A stretch of DNA of 64,000 nucleotides from Owenia fusiformis (taxonomy: Eukaryota; Annelida; Polychaeta; Sabellida; Oweniidae), in assembly GCA_903813345.2 (NCBI GenBank), contig CAIIXF020000001.1, positions 28,821,915 through 28,885,914 on the forward strand, in the 5' to 3' direction. The position numbers and the translations under genes were made by a program. Below the pieces are notes generated by a model. That model was not told where the DNA came from and ran no database searches. It saw only the letters and a list, made by a program, of their open reading frames with translations. Position 1 is the first letter of the stretch. Each line of letters begins with the position of its first letter. Below, piece after piece: positions 1 through 10,981 of the stretch.

Positions 1-433
1 TAATGTCAAATGAACCTAAACTGCTCTCAGTTGTATTATTACATAACATATGTACTACCTGAATAATAACCCCTGTGGTATATCTGGCTGTGTATATTTT
101 TAGTCACAATTTTAGGTCAACCTTGCCAAACTCAGTCAGTGTAAAATTACATTAAAATTGTGCTTTCATAAGGCCCTAATCTTTTAAGGTGCCATGGAAG
201 TTAACAGGAAATGACAAAACAAAAAGTGACTTGCTGGATTTTGAATTTTTTTAACCAAGATAACAAAGTTCTGTTTTGACCTCCAGTCAGTTTAACTAGT
301 TCCAAACAGAACTCTGTTATCTTGGTTCAAAAGATTTTCAAAATCCAACATAGTTTTGTCACTTTTTGTTTTGTAATTATGTCACCACCAAAAGTGGTGA
401 CATATTGTTATGGTCTCCGTTTTTTTTTGCGAC

Positions 434-489
434 GGCGGTTGGCGTCCGGCGGTTGGCGTCCGGCGGTTGGCGTCCGGCGGTTGGCGTCC
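434..489. repeat. 14-bp GC-rich tandem repeat, four copies
   Basis: The unit GGCGGTTGGCGTCC is repeated four times without change, followed by a partial copy. It is strikingly GC-rich in an AT-rich neighbourhood and lies inside the 184-1724 element, between its hairpin and its AT-rich array. Confidence 0.9.
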
Positions 490-539
490 GGCGTCTGTAA
501 CAATTTCTTACAACTTCCTATAACTTAACAAATACTGTT

Positions 540-1640
540 TAGACTGACTTCAATTTTTTTCTAAATCATCTACATGTTCTCAGAAGTTCAAATCTGACTT
601 TAGATTTGACATTTGACCTTCAATGACCTTCTCAAGGTCAAAAAGGTCTTTTTTCAACTTGCTTCACATTGACTAAATTTTTTTTCAAAATCATCTACAT
701 GTTCTCAGAAATTCAAATCTGACTTTAGATTTGACATTTGACCTTCAAATCTGACTTTAGATTTGACATTTGACCTTCAATGACCTTCTCAAGGTCAAAA
801 AAGGTCAAAAAGGTCTGTTTTCAACTTGCTTCAAATTGACTAAAAAATTTTTTCAAAATCATCTACGTGTTCTCAGAAATTCAAATCTGACTTAAGATTT
901 GACATTTGACCTTCAATGACCTTCTCAAGGTCAAAAAAGGTCAAAAAGGTATTTTTTCAACTTGCTTCAAATTGACTAAATTTTTTTTTCAAAATCATCT
1001 ACATGTTCTCAGAAATTCAAATCTGACTTTAGATTTGACATTTGACTCATCGAAGTGTTCTCAGAAATTCAAATCTGACTTTAGATTTGACTTAGGATTT
1101 GACATTTGACCTTCAATGACCTTCTCAAAGTCAAAAAAGGTCAAAAAGGTCTTTTTTCATCTTGCTTCAAATTGACTTAATTTTTTTTCAAAATCATCTA
1201 CATGTTCTCAGAAATTCAAATCTGACTTAAGATTTGACTTTAGATTTGACATTTGACCTTCAAGGTCTTTTTTCAACTTGCTTCAAATTGACTAAATCTT
1301 TTTTTCAAAATCATCTACATGTTCTCAGAAATTCAAATCTGACTTTAGATTTGACATTTGACCTTCAATGACCTTCTCAATGTCAAAATAGGTCAAAAAG
1401 GTATTTTTTCAACTTGCTTCAAATTGACTAATTTTTTTTTCAAAATCATCTACATGTTCTCAGAAATTCAAATCTGACTTTAGATTTGACATTTGACCTT
1501 TAATGACCTTCTCAAGGTCAAAAAAGGTCAAAAAGGTCTGTTTTCAACTTTCAAATTTTTTTTTCAAAATCATCTACATCTTTTCAGAAGTTCAAATTTG
1601 ACTTTACAAGTTCTCAGAAATTCAAATCTGACTTAAGTTT
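540..1640. repeat. AT-rich tandem array of about 130-bp units
   Basis: Roughly eight diverged copies repeat the phrases TCAACTTGCTTCAAATTGAC, AAAATCATCTACATGTTCTC, TCTGACTTTAGATTTGACA and GACCTTCTCAAGGTCAAAAA. Copies differ by internal deletions and short duplications, for example the doubled TCTGACTTTAGATTTGAC at 717-775. The array fills most of the element at 184-1724. Short reading frames across it are by-products of the repeat and are not credible genes. Confidence 0.85.
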
Positions 1641-1724
1641 GAACTCATAATATTGTGAGCAACTAGGTGGTGACATTTTGTCATGTTAATGCCTTGTTTC
1701 CTGTTAACTTCCATGGCACCTTAA

Positions 1725-2452
1725 ATGAATTTGGATTTATCAGAGTCTTTTTGGTGATTTTGTCTCAAGAACTTCAAGAACATTTTTTGCTTTTTGCTTT
1801 TGTTCACTGAACATGTTGATTAAGATTGTAGTATTAGTTGTTTTTCAGGCCTTGCAAATCTTTCTTCTCACCATTTCTTAAATATTTTGGCATTCTATTG
1901 GAGAAGGAAGTTTTTTTGTCTTTTCTTCTCTTTGTCTTTTTTAAAAATGTTCCCCTGTATTTTTTCCAAAAAACTCCTTCTATTTATAAACTGATAAACT
2001 GATGTACTGAACACTATCAAGATGTAATAGACTTGAGTCCCCCTCCAAACATATATATGAATGTCATTAAAGGGCTAATAACTGTAATTCTCATTCTAAA
2101 TAACCTTGAAATAGTTTGAATTCATAATTCATAATAATGTGTTTTACGCATTCAATTACTTAGAAATAAACCTTCTTTTTTAATTATTGAAGCTTGAAAA
2201 TAGTGTTCATGTAGAAATTGAATTAATTGCTTTTTAAAATAAAAAAATGTGCAAGTAGTTTTTTTGATTTTGGAACTTGTGATAATGCTTACTCATGAAG
2301 GTCTGCTTACTGAACCAATATTGTAGAGATATCTGAAAAATAGGATGTACCTTGTGAGCTAGACTGTACTATGTATTAACTACATGTATGTAGGGATTTC
2401 TTGTTAAGGCTTTTATTTGAATTCTCTAAATGCATGTGTATGTGTTTTATAG
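1725..2452 (+). other. TOPBP1 intron, no other feature seen
   Basis: AT-rich intron sequence between the inverted-repeat element and the first visible TOPBP1 exon. It ends with a pyrimidine-rich acceptor TTTTATAG at 2445-2452. I see no gene or recognisable repeat in it. Confidence 0.5.
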
Positions 2453-5400
2453 GATGGAGAAGGAACGTTTGGCTGAGCAGTTGAATGGATCCCTCAGTCC
2501 AGAACCTCTCTCAGATATACCAGACAATGAAGCAGATGAGTCTATCATAACTTTTAAAGTAATTGATTACCTGTTATTACCATTGCACTTATTAATTACC
2601 TGTTAATACCATTGCATTTATTCATCCAAGATATCACCTTAGACGCAGGGAACCCATGTGCCTGACCAGCACCCCTGTCCACATTTGTATATATATTTTC
2701 CCTCACCTGTATACCCTTCTATAATGCTGGAAAATGATTGATGAACTCTTATTTTTGTATAGATAAATTCCAAAAAAAAATTGCACTTATTATTTTTTTT
2801 AATTATCCTGTTATTGAAACTTCAAATGTTATTTTCAAAACAAATCTTTATGAGTTTCATATTGCAAAACAATATTAATGCCACATTATTGAATGACCCT
2901 TAACACTTCTTATATGTTGATACTTTCAGAATCCTATGAGTTTGACATCCCCCAAGGAGCGCAATGAGGACAGCAATAGTAATAGTAAAGACAGAATAAC
3001 AACTCCTGAGCCTCCCCCTCTAGGTACATAACAACTCTATTTAAGACCTATAGTGTTACCCTTTGATACTGCCCTATGGAAATCATATTAGCTTTAATTT
3101 AGGATTTCAATGTATGAATAGTGGAGGTATATTGAGTGAAAGTACCTTTGCACGAATTTGATAAACGCCCTGTATATCTAAACATATTATGAGGTTATAT
3201 AATGATTCTTTCTGTATATCTTGTTTATACTCGAGTTAGTATATTATATATTCACAAGTGAGCGTAGCGAACGAGTGAATATATTATATTCTCACGAGAG
3301 TATGAAATGCACGATATACAGAATGAACCATTATATAATCTTATTATGCCACTCTAAGTTCAATTACAGTTGATTCGAACACAGTCATAACAATTAAAAA
3401 CCATAAATATCCCATAGCCAACTCAATAATGCTGATGTTGATCTCGAACCATTTATGACGTCACTTGATTCTAGGAAATCATGAAAATGTTCATGATTTT
3501 TTTATTCATTAGTTCCCAGAATGCACTTCTACAGTGGTATACGCTGGAGTGTATACGGAGGAGTTGTATACGATGACGATATACCACTCTCCACTGTATA
3601 TCGTTGTTATAGACCCATGTTATACAACTGTAATTGGACTTAGAGTGGTATAATAGTAGTTATCACATTGGATTGGCTCACTATGAGCCTATATCTCAGC
3701 TCTTACGTAGAATCAATGGTATAGCCATCATGAAAACTGTAAATAGGTATTGCATGTGAACATTTTGTTCTGAACTACCAAAGTAGAAATGTTTTTACCT
3801 CAAAAAAATTGTTCTGCACCAGATACATTCCTATCCTCAAAAATGTTTCAGTCCATTGAAATATGTGATGTCATAAAAAGAGAACAATAGACTGGGGAAT
3901 CCGTATCTGTCCTACTAATTTACCCCATTAAATGAGCTATGTGAAGTCATTTAACAAAATACAATTGCTGTATCTGGGAATCACACATGTTTATTTGCTA
4001 GATACAGAATTTCAACTGGTATCTTTTCTAAGTGTTCTCTAACATCATTTCACTACAGCAGGTTGTTTTCTTGCAAATATTGGGTGGGATCTTTGGAGAT
4101 GAAGCACATGTACACCCCCAAAATGCAATCTGATTTTCGAAGCCGTTTCGGTGCAATGGACTGACTAGTCCGGTGGCAAATTTTGGTGTCAAAAGGTTTC
4201 GGTGCCGGAACGGTGTCGAAACAGTGCCGGAACAGCGCTGAATTTTTTCGATGCCAAAACGACGCCGAATTATATTGGCTGTGCATAAGGCCCCCAAAAT
4301 GTGGCATTAGGAGATATAATACAAGAGGTCTAAACAGGTATAAGTGAACTCATAGACCCAAGCTCCCCATTGCTTTATGATGTTTGTCTCTATACTTTTC
4401 CAGCATTCCCTCTACCCAAGAATAGCCACCAGGAGACAGCACAACCTATAGAGCTTATAGAAGAGGAGTCCAGAGATCTCCCACAGGAGAACATAAAACC
4501 AAAGGAGCCACCATTCTTTCTACTTTCTGGCCTGACCCCCGAGGTATGCAAATGAATTTAATTATGAGATAGTTGTAATTTATGAGATCATGATGATGTA
4601 TATGTACTTGCAGTCTTGCAATTTTCTTCCATCAAATTATTTTATATTTTGATAACTTTCGTTAACATTTGCTACCTACATATATTTGCAGAGATTTATG
4701 CAATTATTAGTACATGTATGTTGGACACTAAATTAAAAGTGCCTTGTATTGTTTGTTTTCTGCTAGGAGAGAGATGATTACGGGGCATTAGTTGAGCAGA
4801 TAGGTGGCACTGTATCAGACTCACTGTGCTACGACCCTAGGTGCACACATCTAGTCATAGGTAACAAATGAAACTAAAAGTACTTAAGTACAATAAAACC
4901 TGTGTTAGTGAACACCTTTCTCGATAGAACACTTGTGTTTAATGAACACCACTTCAAGGTTCATTTTATATTAGTGAACACCTACTCCAGTGAACACTTT
5001 TTTGTGGATCCATAGTTGTTCACTATATACAGGTTTTACTGCATAATCTATTCTAAGAATATAAGGAGGGGAGAATGTTTGCATTGTGATCTCACTTATT
5101 GAAAACACAATTAAATCATGTGATGTGATGTGAAAAAATCAGTCCACCCCTGGGAGTTCACCCCAATGGGGAACAAGCCCATGTTATGATATTAATTAGT
5201 ATGAAAATGTATTTTGTGGAAATGTAGCTGTATGATGAAGCTGATATCTGTTTGTTCCTCCTATTCTAGGTCAGCCTACCCGTAATGAGAAGTTTCTGTC
5301 CTGTGTGGCTGCTGGGAAATGGGTGCTGCACAAGTCTTACCTAGAGGAATGTAGGGAAGCTGGTCACTTTGTAGAGGTATGTGCACCTGAACTCCTGAAG

Positions 5401-6880
5401 TAATATTCACTAGGGTGGAGGTTTATTGAGTCGGAATATGAAGGTTAACAGAGGGCATTGACAGTTATTGACTAAAATAACTGTCAATTCAAGTATAATA
5501 ATAATAACTGTTTATTCAAGTAATATAATTATTATCAAATGTTACATTTACACACTAGATACCCATAGGGGTATATCAGTTCATTATCAAAAATTGGAAA
5601 AACCATATATTCATTTTCTTCCCATATAGCTGAAGTACAAACAAGAGTACTGAACCTTTTGTGTCAAATGTATTCTCAGCACAAATTCTACATTGGCCTA
5701 AAGTAGAACGATATATTATATAAAGGTCAAAATGGTTTATCATTATATTTTGTTTAATTATATATGATCATATGTCCACTCCAGGAGGCAGAACATGAAT
5801 GGGGGAGTGATAACACTTTAGCACTACTAGCTAACAACCCTAAGGGAGAGCAAGCAAAGAAGTTAGCACGGGCAGCTAAAAGATGGCGCAATCGATTGCA
5901 AGATGAGAATCAGAAAGGGGCATTTAGCGGATGGCGCTCAATTGTATATACCGACACCACTAAAGCTAGTGGCTTCTCTAGGCTATTGCAAGCTGGTGGG
6001 GCAGAGGTGACAGCGACGAGACCACCATTCACACAACTCAACAATGTCTCACATGCCTTCATGGAGCTACATAAAGTCAATGAAAAGGTATGTCTTACAA
6101 TAGGTCCATTGAAGTCAGTTTTACTACATTTAGTAAATGACACAATGAACAATATACATTTATGTGAACAGATGAGGCTGACAGATGAAAGACAGACTTA
6201 CTTCAGAAACCTCGCATCTTAATCCAATGTAGATTCTTGGGTGAGTCAAACATATCTAAAACCCTGAAAAATCATTGGTGCCTTAACCTGTACATTTATC
6301 ACTACTTTTGCAGATTGACTTGGCATTATTCCTGTCTGCAGAGGTGAAATGTTTAAAGCCTGACTACATAGCAGCCTTCCTCACTGATGACCCTCCACCT
6401 GACACTGGAGCTCATTGTATTCCTGAGGTCTCAAAACTTAAGGCACAAATGTAAGACTTGGTTTGCTTATTGGAGGTGTTATAAAATGTCCACCTTGTAT
6501 CACCTTGGAAAATGTTAAGATCTACCTGTAGATTAGATATTGTGTTTCAATCATTTTCATCATTTCAAATTGGCATCTGGCTGTATACTTGCAAGTACAG
6601 AAGCAGGTTTCAAATTATATAAAGCCCTCCTCTGAACAGCAAAATTTTTCATATTGTTTTGCCATGTAATTTAAATTGGATTTTTATCAATTGATATCTG
6701 AATGGAGTTTGTATTAGCCTATAGGTTTTTACTTCAGGTTTCAAAATAATTCACATTATTTGAGCATTTTAATTATATTCCAGGAATAATGAAACAGAAG
6801 AGTTAAGTTTACCAAAAACCAGAAAACGTAAGCCTTCAACAGTAACGACACCTAGTGGCAAAAGGACCAGGAAACGATGA
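2453..6880 (+). CDS. TOPBP1: DNA topoisomerase 2-binding protein 1, C-terminal exons (partial at 5' end)
   Basis: TOPBP1 is a nuclear multi-BRCT scaffold that binds phosphorylated partners and activates ATR at stalled forks and breaks. Eight exons are visible: 2453-2558, 2930-3023, 4404-4543, 4767-4860, 5270-5376, 5785-6087, 6314-6450 and 6784-6880 (stop TGA). All have GT..AG borders and join in phase. The first two encode an acidic, proline-rich linker. From [12 protein letters not shown] through [20 protein letters not shown] and [19 protein letters not shown] is the first BRCT of the C-terminal pair. [11 protein letters not shown], then [12 protein letters not shown] and [13 protein letters not shown], begin the second. 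The tail [20 protein letters not shown] is a basic, NLS-like C-terminus. This matches the vertebrate TOPBP1 C-terminus (BRCT7/8, the ATRIP/BACH1-binding end) closely in order and wording. The upstream BRCT repeats lie outside the window. It is convergent with the minus-strand TRPM2 gene. Confidence 0.93.
3193..3340. repeat. Imperfect palindrome (foldback) in a TOPBP1 intron
   Basis: Arms of 28 bp (3193-3220 and 3313-3340), containing TATATAATG and CTGTATATC, match in inverted orientation at about nine positions in ten. A second inverted pair (TATATTCAC / GTGAATATA) sits inside, so the whole stretch can fold into one long hairpin. It directly abuts another inverted-repeat element at 3343. Confidence 0.6.
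3343..3655. mobile_element. MITE-like inverted-repeat element
   Basis: About 30-bp terminal inverted repeats are read as ATTATGCCACTCTAAGTTCA on the left and its near reverse complement (CCACTCTAAGTCCAATTACA) on the right. The interior is about 250 bp, holds several GTATAC-type palindromes and has no reading frame. It lies in the TOPBP1 intron between the exons ending at 3023 and starting at 4404. Its superfamily is not evident. Confidence 0.55.
4890..5042. mobile_element. Short inverted-repeat element with 'gaacac' motifs
   Basis: The ends read AAAACCTGTG and its near reverse complement ATACAGGTTTTACT. The interior repeats the phrase GTGAACACCT(TT) several times. Related stretches occur at 47,175-47,365 and 61,985-62,125. 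It is non-coding and lies in a TOPBP1 intron. Confidence 0.5.
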
Positions 6881-7668
6881 CAAAGCAACTCTCCATCCAT
6901 CATTATAAAGAATTAATATTTTGGAGGATTTTTTCTCTGAGGTTCAGTGAATGAATACATCCAACATTTGAGTTATATTGATAAATATGGACAACCTGTT
7001 GTGTATGACTTTATAATCTGAAACTGCCAACCAGACAACCCAGTCACTTTTGGTGAATTTGTCGATTTAAAAATTGAAACAATTTCCATCTTTGTCAAAA
7101 TCTTAGATAAATCCTTTGTTCTTTGTTTACGGTGGAGCAAAAAGTGACATGGTCAGAAGTTGAACAGATTTGTACCTTTTATTGTTATTACCACATAAAT
7201 GCGCCACATGAAGCATTAATATTTAGAAAGAAAAACATGTACATTGTCGTGGTAATGACACTGTTGGGATAGACTATAATTCATACTGGGACATTGAAGA
7301 ACTGGTTACAAAAGGTGTTCACTCGAGAGAAGTGTTAAAATTGATTATTTATGATTTAATACTACAAGACTAAATGTCTTAAATGTAATCTCTTATTTAA
7401 TGATACCTTGTGGTACTGTATGTAAATATTCACATATTAGCTGTAGTAATAGTACATGTCTATAGGATGTTCAAGTGCAGTTTAAAAACTGAGATTTTTG
7501 AATTATTTCAGTTAAAGTTTGTCAAAATGAGCTTTTAAACTTTTTTTTAATAATGAACATTGATGAGCATGTTATTTAATTCTATTTTTAATTGTAAAGT
7601 TTGTACATGTATTTTATCTTTACACAATACGTTCTGTACATACTGTATATAACTGGAAGTTATCTTCT

Positions 7669-7674
7669 AATAAA
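7669..7674 (+). terminator. TOPBP1: Polyadenylation signal of TOPBP1
   Basis: AATAAA lies 789 bases after the TOPBP1 stop, in an AT-rich 3' UTR, and is followed by a T/G-rich stretch. It is the clearest candidate before the gene-free region begins. Confidence 0.55.
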
Positions 7675-7689
7675 AACATTTAACATATG

Positions 7690-10489
7690 TTATAAAGTTC
7701 TTCTGTTGCAATGATGTGATGAAATATTATGGGAATCGTTGAAAAGCCAATTTCCAGTTGTGTTTTGCCTCAGAGTTACACAGATTTTGGTAATGACACC
7801 CAGGGTTTACATGTATATTAAAATAGGTACTAAATGGATAACCCTTTGCATTCATTCGACTTCACTTCTTAAAAGAGAGCTTCGTCTTCACTCTTTCAGT
7901 TTACAATAAATCTCTGATCTCACCGAGCCAATCAGAGTTTGTCGTCGAAATACGGACGACTTTTTATATAGTCATTTCCTCTGATATCCCTGCACGTATT
8001 TAGCACATGTTCCTTCCACTTCGCTGATTGGTTGAGAAAGGGTTAGCGTGGAAGATTTAAAATGATTTATTACCCGGGCTGTCACAGGCACCAATATTCG
8101 GGGCGGGGCTGCTAAATTGTAATATATTATCTATATTAGGCAGAGGGTAAGTTATTGCGAGAATCTCAATTTGTGTCAAATGGAGTAATGTTTGTGAATG
8201 TTTTCAGAATTAAATATTAATCATGAATTTGCAAAATTATTTATATACCAAGGATTAAAGTATGACGATTATCAGAGATAAAGATTGGTATGAAAATGAA
8301 ACCCCACAGTTAACTGCCCATTGGCTTTAAAAACTGCAGAAATCTGGTATTTTGGATTGCCTCATTGGCACTGTGCCCACATATTAGTAATAAAAAAAAT
8401 CAATAAAAAGAACTAATTGTAGTTTGTGGTATGTACATTATATATGCTATATATTCAGGTCTTTATTTCTAAAATGTACATGAAAACATACATATAATCA
8501 TCCAGACATACAGGTATAATTCACATAATAAGATTTTCAAAAGATTGTTCTTATTAATCTACAAATACAGTTGTATATACAGGAAGGAAATAAAAAACAG
8601 TTACATGTATAACCAGAATATCAACATACAGATGTATAAATGCATCTGCTAATATCATGAATATATCATTATTTCTACAAAATATCTCATAATTTCTTAT
8701 ACAAAAAATATCACAGTATAAATATTAAACAAATATTTAATTCTATTGAGGTGAATACCTGTGGATCTTTGGATATTCCAGGAAGCCAAAAGGCTAGTGG
8801 AGTATCACCTTGTGAAGGTATTCACCGAAAACAGAATCAAATATTTGTTTCATTATTCACTGTTATATTCCTCACTCACATTAATGGAATAACAAACTAT
8901 CGATGTCTAATTAATCATAACAATGTACTCCTGGGGATATATAAAATTAAAATTACACTGGACTAAGTTGAGACAGGTGAATATTATTTGATATTCAACT
9001 GAAGTCATGACTTCACTGAGAGTGAGGAATATGACAGTGATATAATAATATAGTACTAACATATTCCAACAAGGCATTAACATGCAAAATATCACTACCT
9101 GCCATTTGTTCCAGATGCTGTAATTTGTTACAGACTCCACACTTGTGGTTACATAAAAATGAAAACATGATTTAGGTCATGATCCTTTATTTATTACCTT
9201 GACAGGTTTCTACTCTCCTGACATGCTATGACAAATATGTCATGAAATTCAAAACCTGAGATTTTTTTCAAAAGTGACACTAAAGTATTACAAATGCTTA
9301 CATGATTAGAAATGTCACAATCACTAAAACAATTGAATTGGAAATGTCACAATCACTAAAACAATTGAATTGGAAATGTCACAATCACTAAAACAATTGA
9401 ATTGGAAATGTGTAATGGAGTATGTATAACTTGTAATGAGTAACAACCTAGCCCATCTATCATATATGTATATGTACATTAGAATAAGAATAAAATCCTT
9501 GATCTATGACTTATGACAAATATATGATCTTAGATTTTATTCTACCTATTATGCAAAAGATGATGGATGAACAAAGATGATAAGCTCTGTTAACCCCCTC
9601 CCATCCCTATCTATCATCATACAATACATGACTACATTCATTTGTATAGACCGGGTATATCAAAATGAAGCTGTACAAGCCTATAATATAAATTTTATAT
9701 CAGCAACAGACACTGATCAGTGCTCCATACAACCCCCACAAACCATAACAAACTGGGTAACTGTTACTCCAAGTAAATGTATGGAGTACAAGCCATTTCT
9801 TGGAAGTTTTCTATAACATAGTATACACATAATATAATTTAACAAGAGAATATTAGAAAAATATTAGCTTATATCACTGCACACTGCAAGTTGATTGTCT
9901 CATAAATAGTACTTGGGTTTTATTTTGGCTAAAAGCATTTACAGTAAAGTAGCAACAAAGACCAGAGAGTATAAAACACTGGAAGCAATGTATGACAATC
10001 TTATTAGAAACTTACTTTCAATTCATCTCTCATCTTTGTTAACCCTTTAAGACATGTAAGATATGTTCATTAAATGTTACACAGTTCAAGAATATAGTAG
10101 GACGGAAGAAAATAACAGCGGAATGTTGCTTCATCGTAAAAAGCGGATGGAATGTTCTATTACTGTACACATTCATAAAATAACTATATAATATATAAAT
10201 AACACTGACTAAAACACCTGTGTAAATATTGGATTCTGGTAAAGTTTCAGCCTTGGAATTCTTACTTTACTTTATTATGACACTGGAAACACTGAGCACA
10301 ATGTGAATTTAGTATACAAAGTCTCGAGGTATATACAATCAATAATTGTTCTCAATAGATCTCTTATTTTAAATATTTCAGATCAGGCTCACACAATACA
10401 AAATGTCATTTTGTACTTCCTTATTGTAGCATACAAATATATAATCTTATTACATGTACCAAGAACTGTACAGGTGTAATAGAGTCCAT
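7690..10489. other. Intergenic region between convergent TOPBP1 and TRPM2
   Basis: No protein gene is supported here; all reading frames are short and without recognisable content. It holds a 3-copy 32-bp tandem repeat (9309-9410) and a partial copy of the dispersed AAGGCATTAACATG family (about 9071-9160). It presumably also contains the 3' UTR of the minus-strand TRPM2 gene, since several TTTATT (AATAAA on minus) hexamers occur, for example at 10271-10276. I cannot choose the used one. Confidence 0.5.
9309..9410. repeat. 32-bp tandem repeat, three copies
   Basis: The unit GAAATGTCACAATCACTAAA... (32 bp) is repeated exactly three times from 9309 to 9404, followed by six bases of a fourth copy. 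It is intergenic. Confidence 0.9.
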
Positions 10490-10794
10490 TCGCTATGGCT
10501 CAGTGGCAGAGTCAAGGTTACCACTATCGCTTGGCCTAGGGTTTGATTCCCGGTTCAGACAAGTTTGTTTGTGCGCTATGTAATTCTGGGTGTTTGACAG
10601 TGGTTCATGACTCGTATAAAAGGCTGTGGTGTGTACCTGTATGTCTGTGTACCCGTTCACACAAAATAACACAGGGCTCCTCCAAGGAGGGGTTTCTGGC
10701 TCTGTCTTCGAGAATAAAATATGTAGAATACGGAATATACCAATGAGGTATTGCTCGCCAAATATGGCGGTAACCAAGATACAATACAATACAA
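10490..10794 (+). mobile_element. tRNA-derived SINE
   Basis: An A-box-like TGGCTCAGTGGCAGAG near the 5' end is followed about 40 bases later by a B-box-like GGTTTGATTCC, the RNA polymerase III promoter pair of tRNA-derived SINEs. A unique body of about 200 bp follows and the element ends in a short ATACA-type tail (ATACAATACAATACAA). The 98-residue frame on the opposite strand is a shadow. It sits 188 bp past the TRPM2 stop codon, probably in the TRPM2 3' UTR in antisense. Confidence 0.7.
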
Positions 10795-10981
10795 CAGACT
10801 AGCTATGCGTAGAAATAATCTCAACCCGAGATAACCACCTGGCGGTGTAACTGGTAACTACCTACTGGCATCTAGGTAATAGTTTATACAACAGCCTGCT
10901 TCACTTTTTGAAAGTTAAATTCCATGGTATACAAAGAAAAGAAAAGATTCTTTGAGAATATAAGTATGTTTATGTATTCCT

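Larger units (their letters stand above)
184..1724. mobile_element. Inverted-terminal-repeat element with tandem-repeat interior, in a TOPBP1 intron
   Basis: The ends are a perfect 28-bp inverted repeat: TTAAGGTGCCATGGAAG... at 184-211 and its reverse complement at 1697-1724. Both ends carry TTAA, which could be a TTAA target duplication (as in piggyBac-like elements) or part of the repeat itself. Just inside the left end lies a long hairpin (arms about 215-270 and 315-373), then a short palindrome ATGTCACCAC/GTGGTGACAT (379-403), four copies of a 14-bp GC-rich unit (434-489), and a long AT-rich tandem array to about 1640. There is no transposase reading frame, so the element is non-autonomous. 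Its inner motifs recur in short dispersed copies through the window. The superfamily is not established. Confidence 0.75.

Noticed and set aside
322-1109. Short frames in the 1.5 kb element.
   Set aside because: They consist of tandem-repeat translation and hairpin sequence, with no domain.
5910-6152. An 80-codon minus-strand frame.
   Set aside because: It is the shadow of TOPBP1 exon 5785-6087.
10493-10789. A 98-codon minus-strand frame.
   Set aside because: It lies entirely in the SINE; the typical SNPRPSDSGNLDSAT-like text is the antisense translation of the tRNA-derived head.
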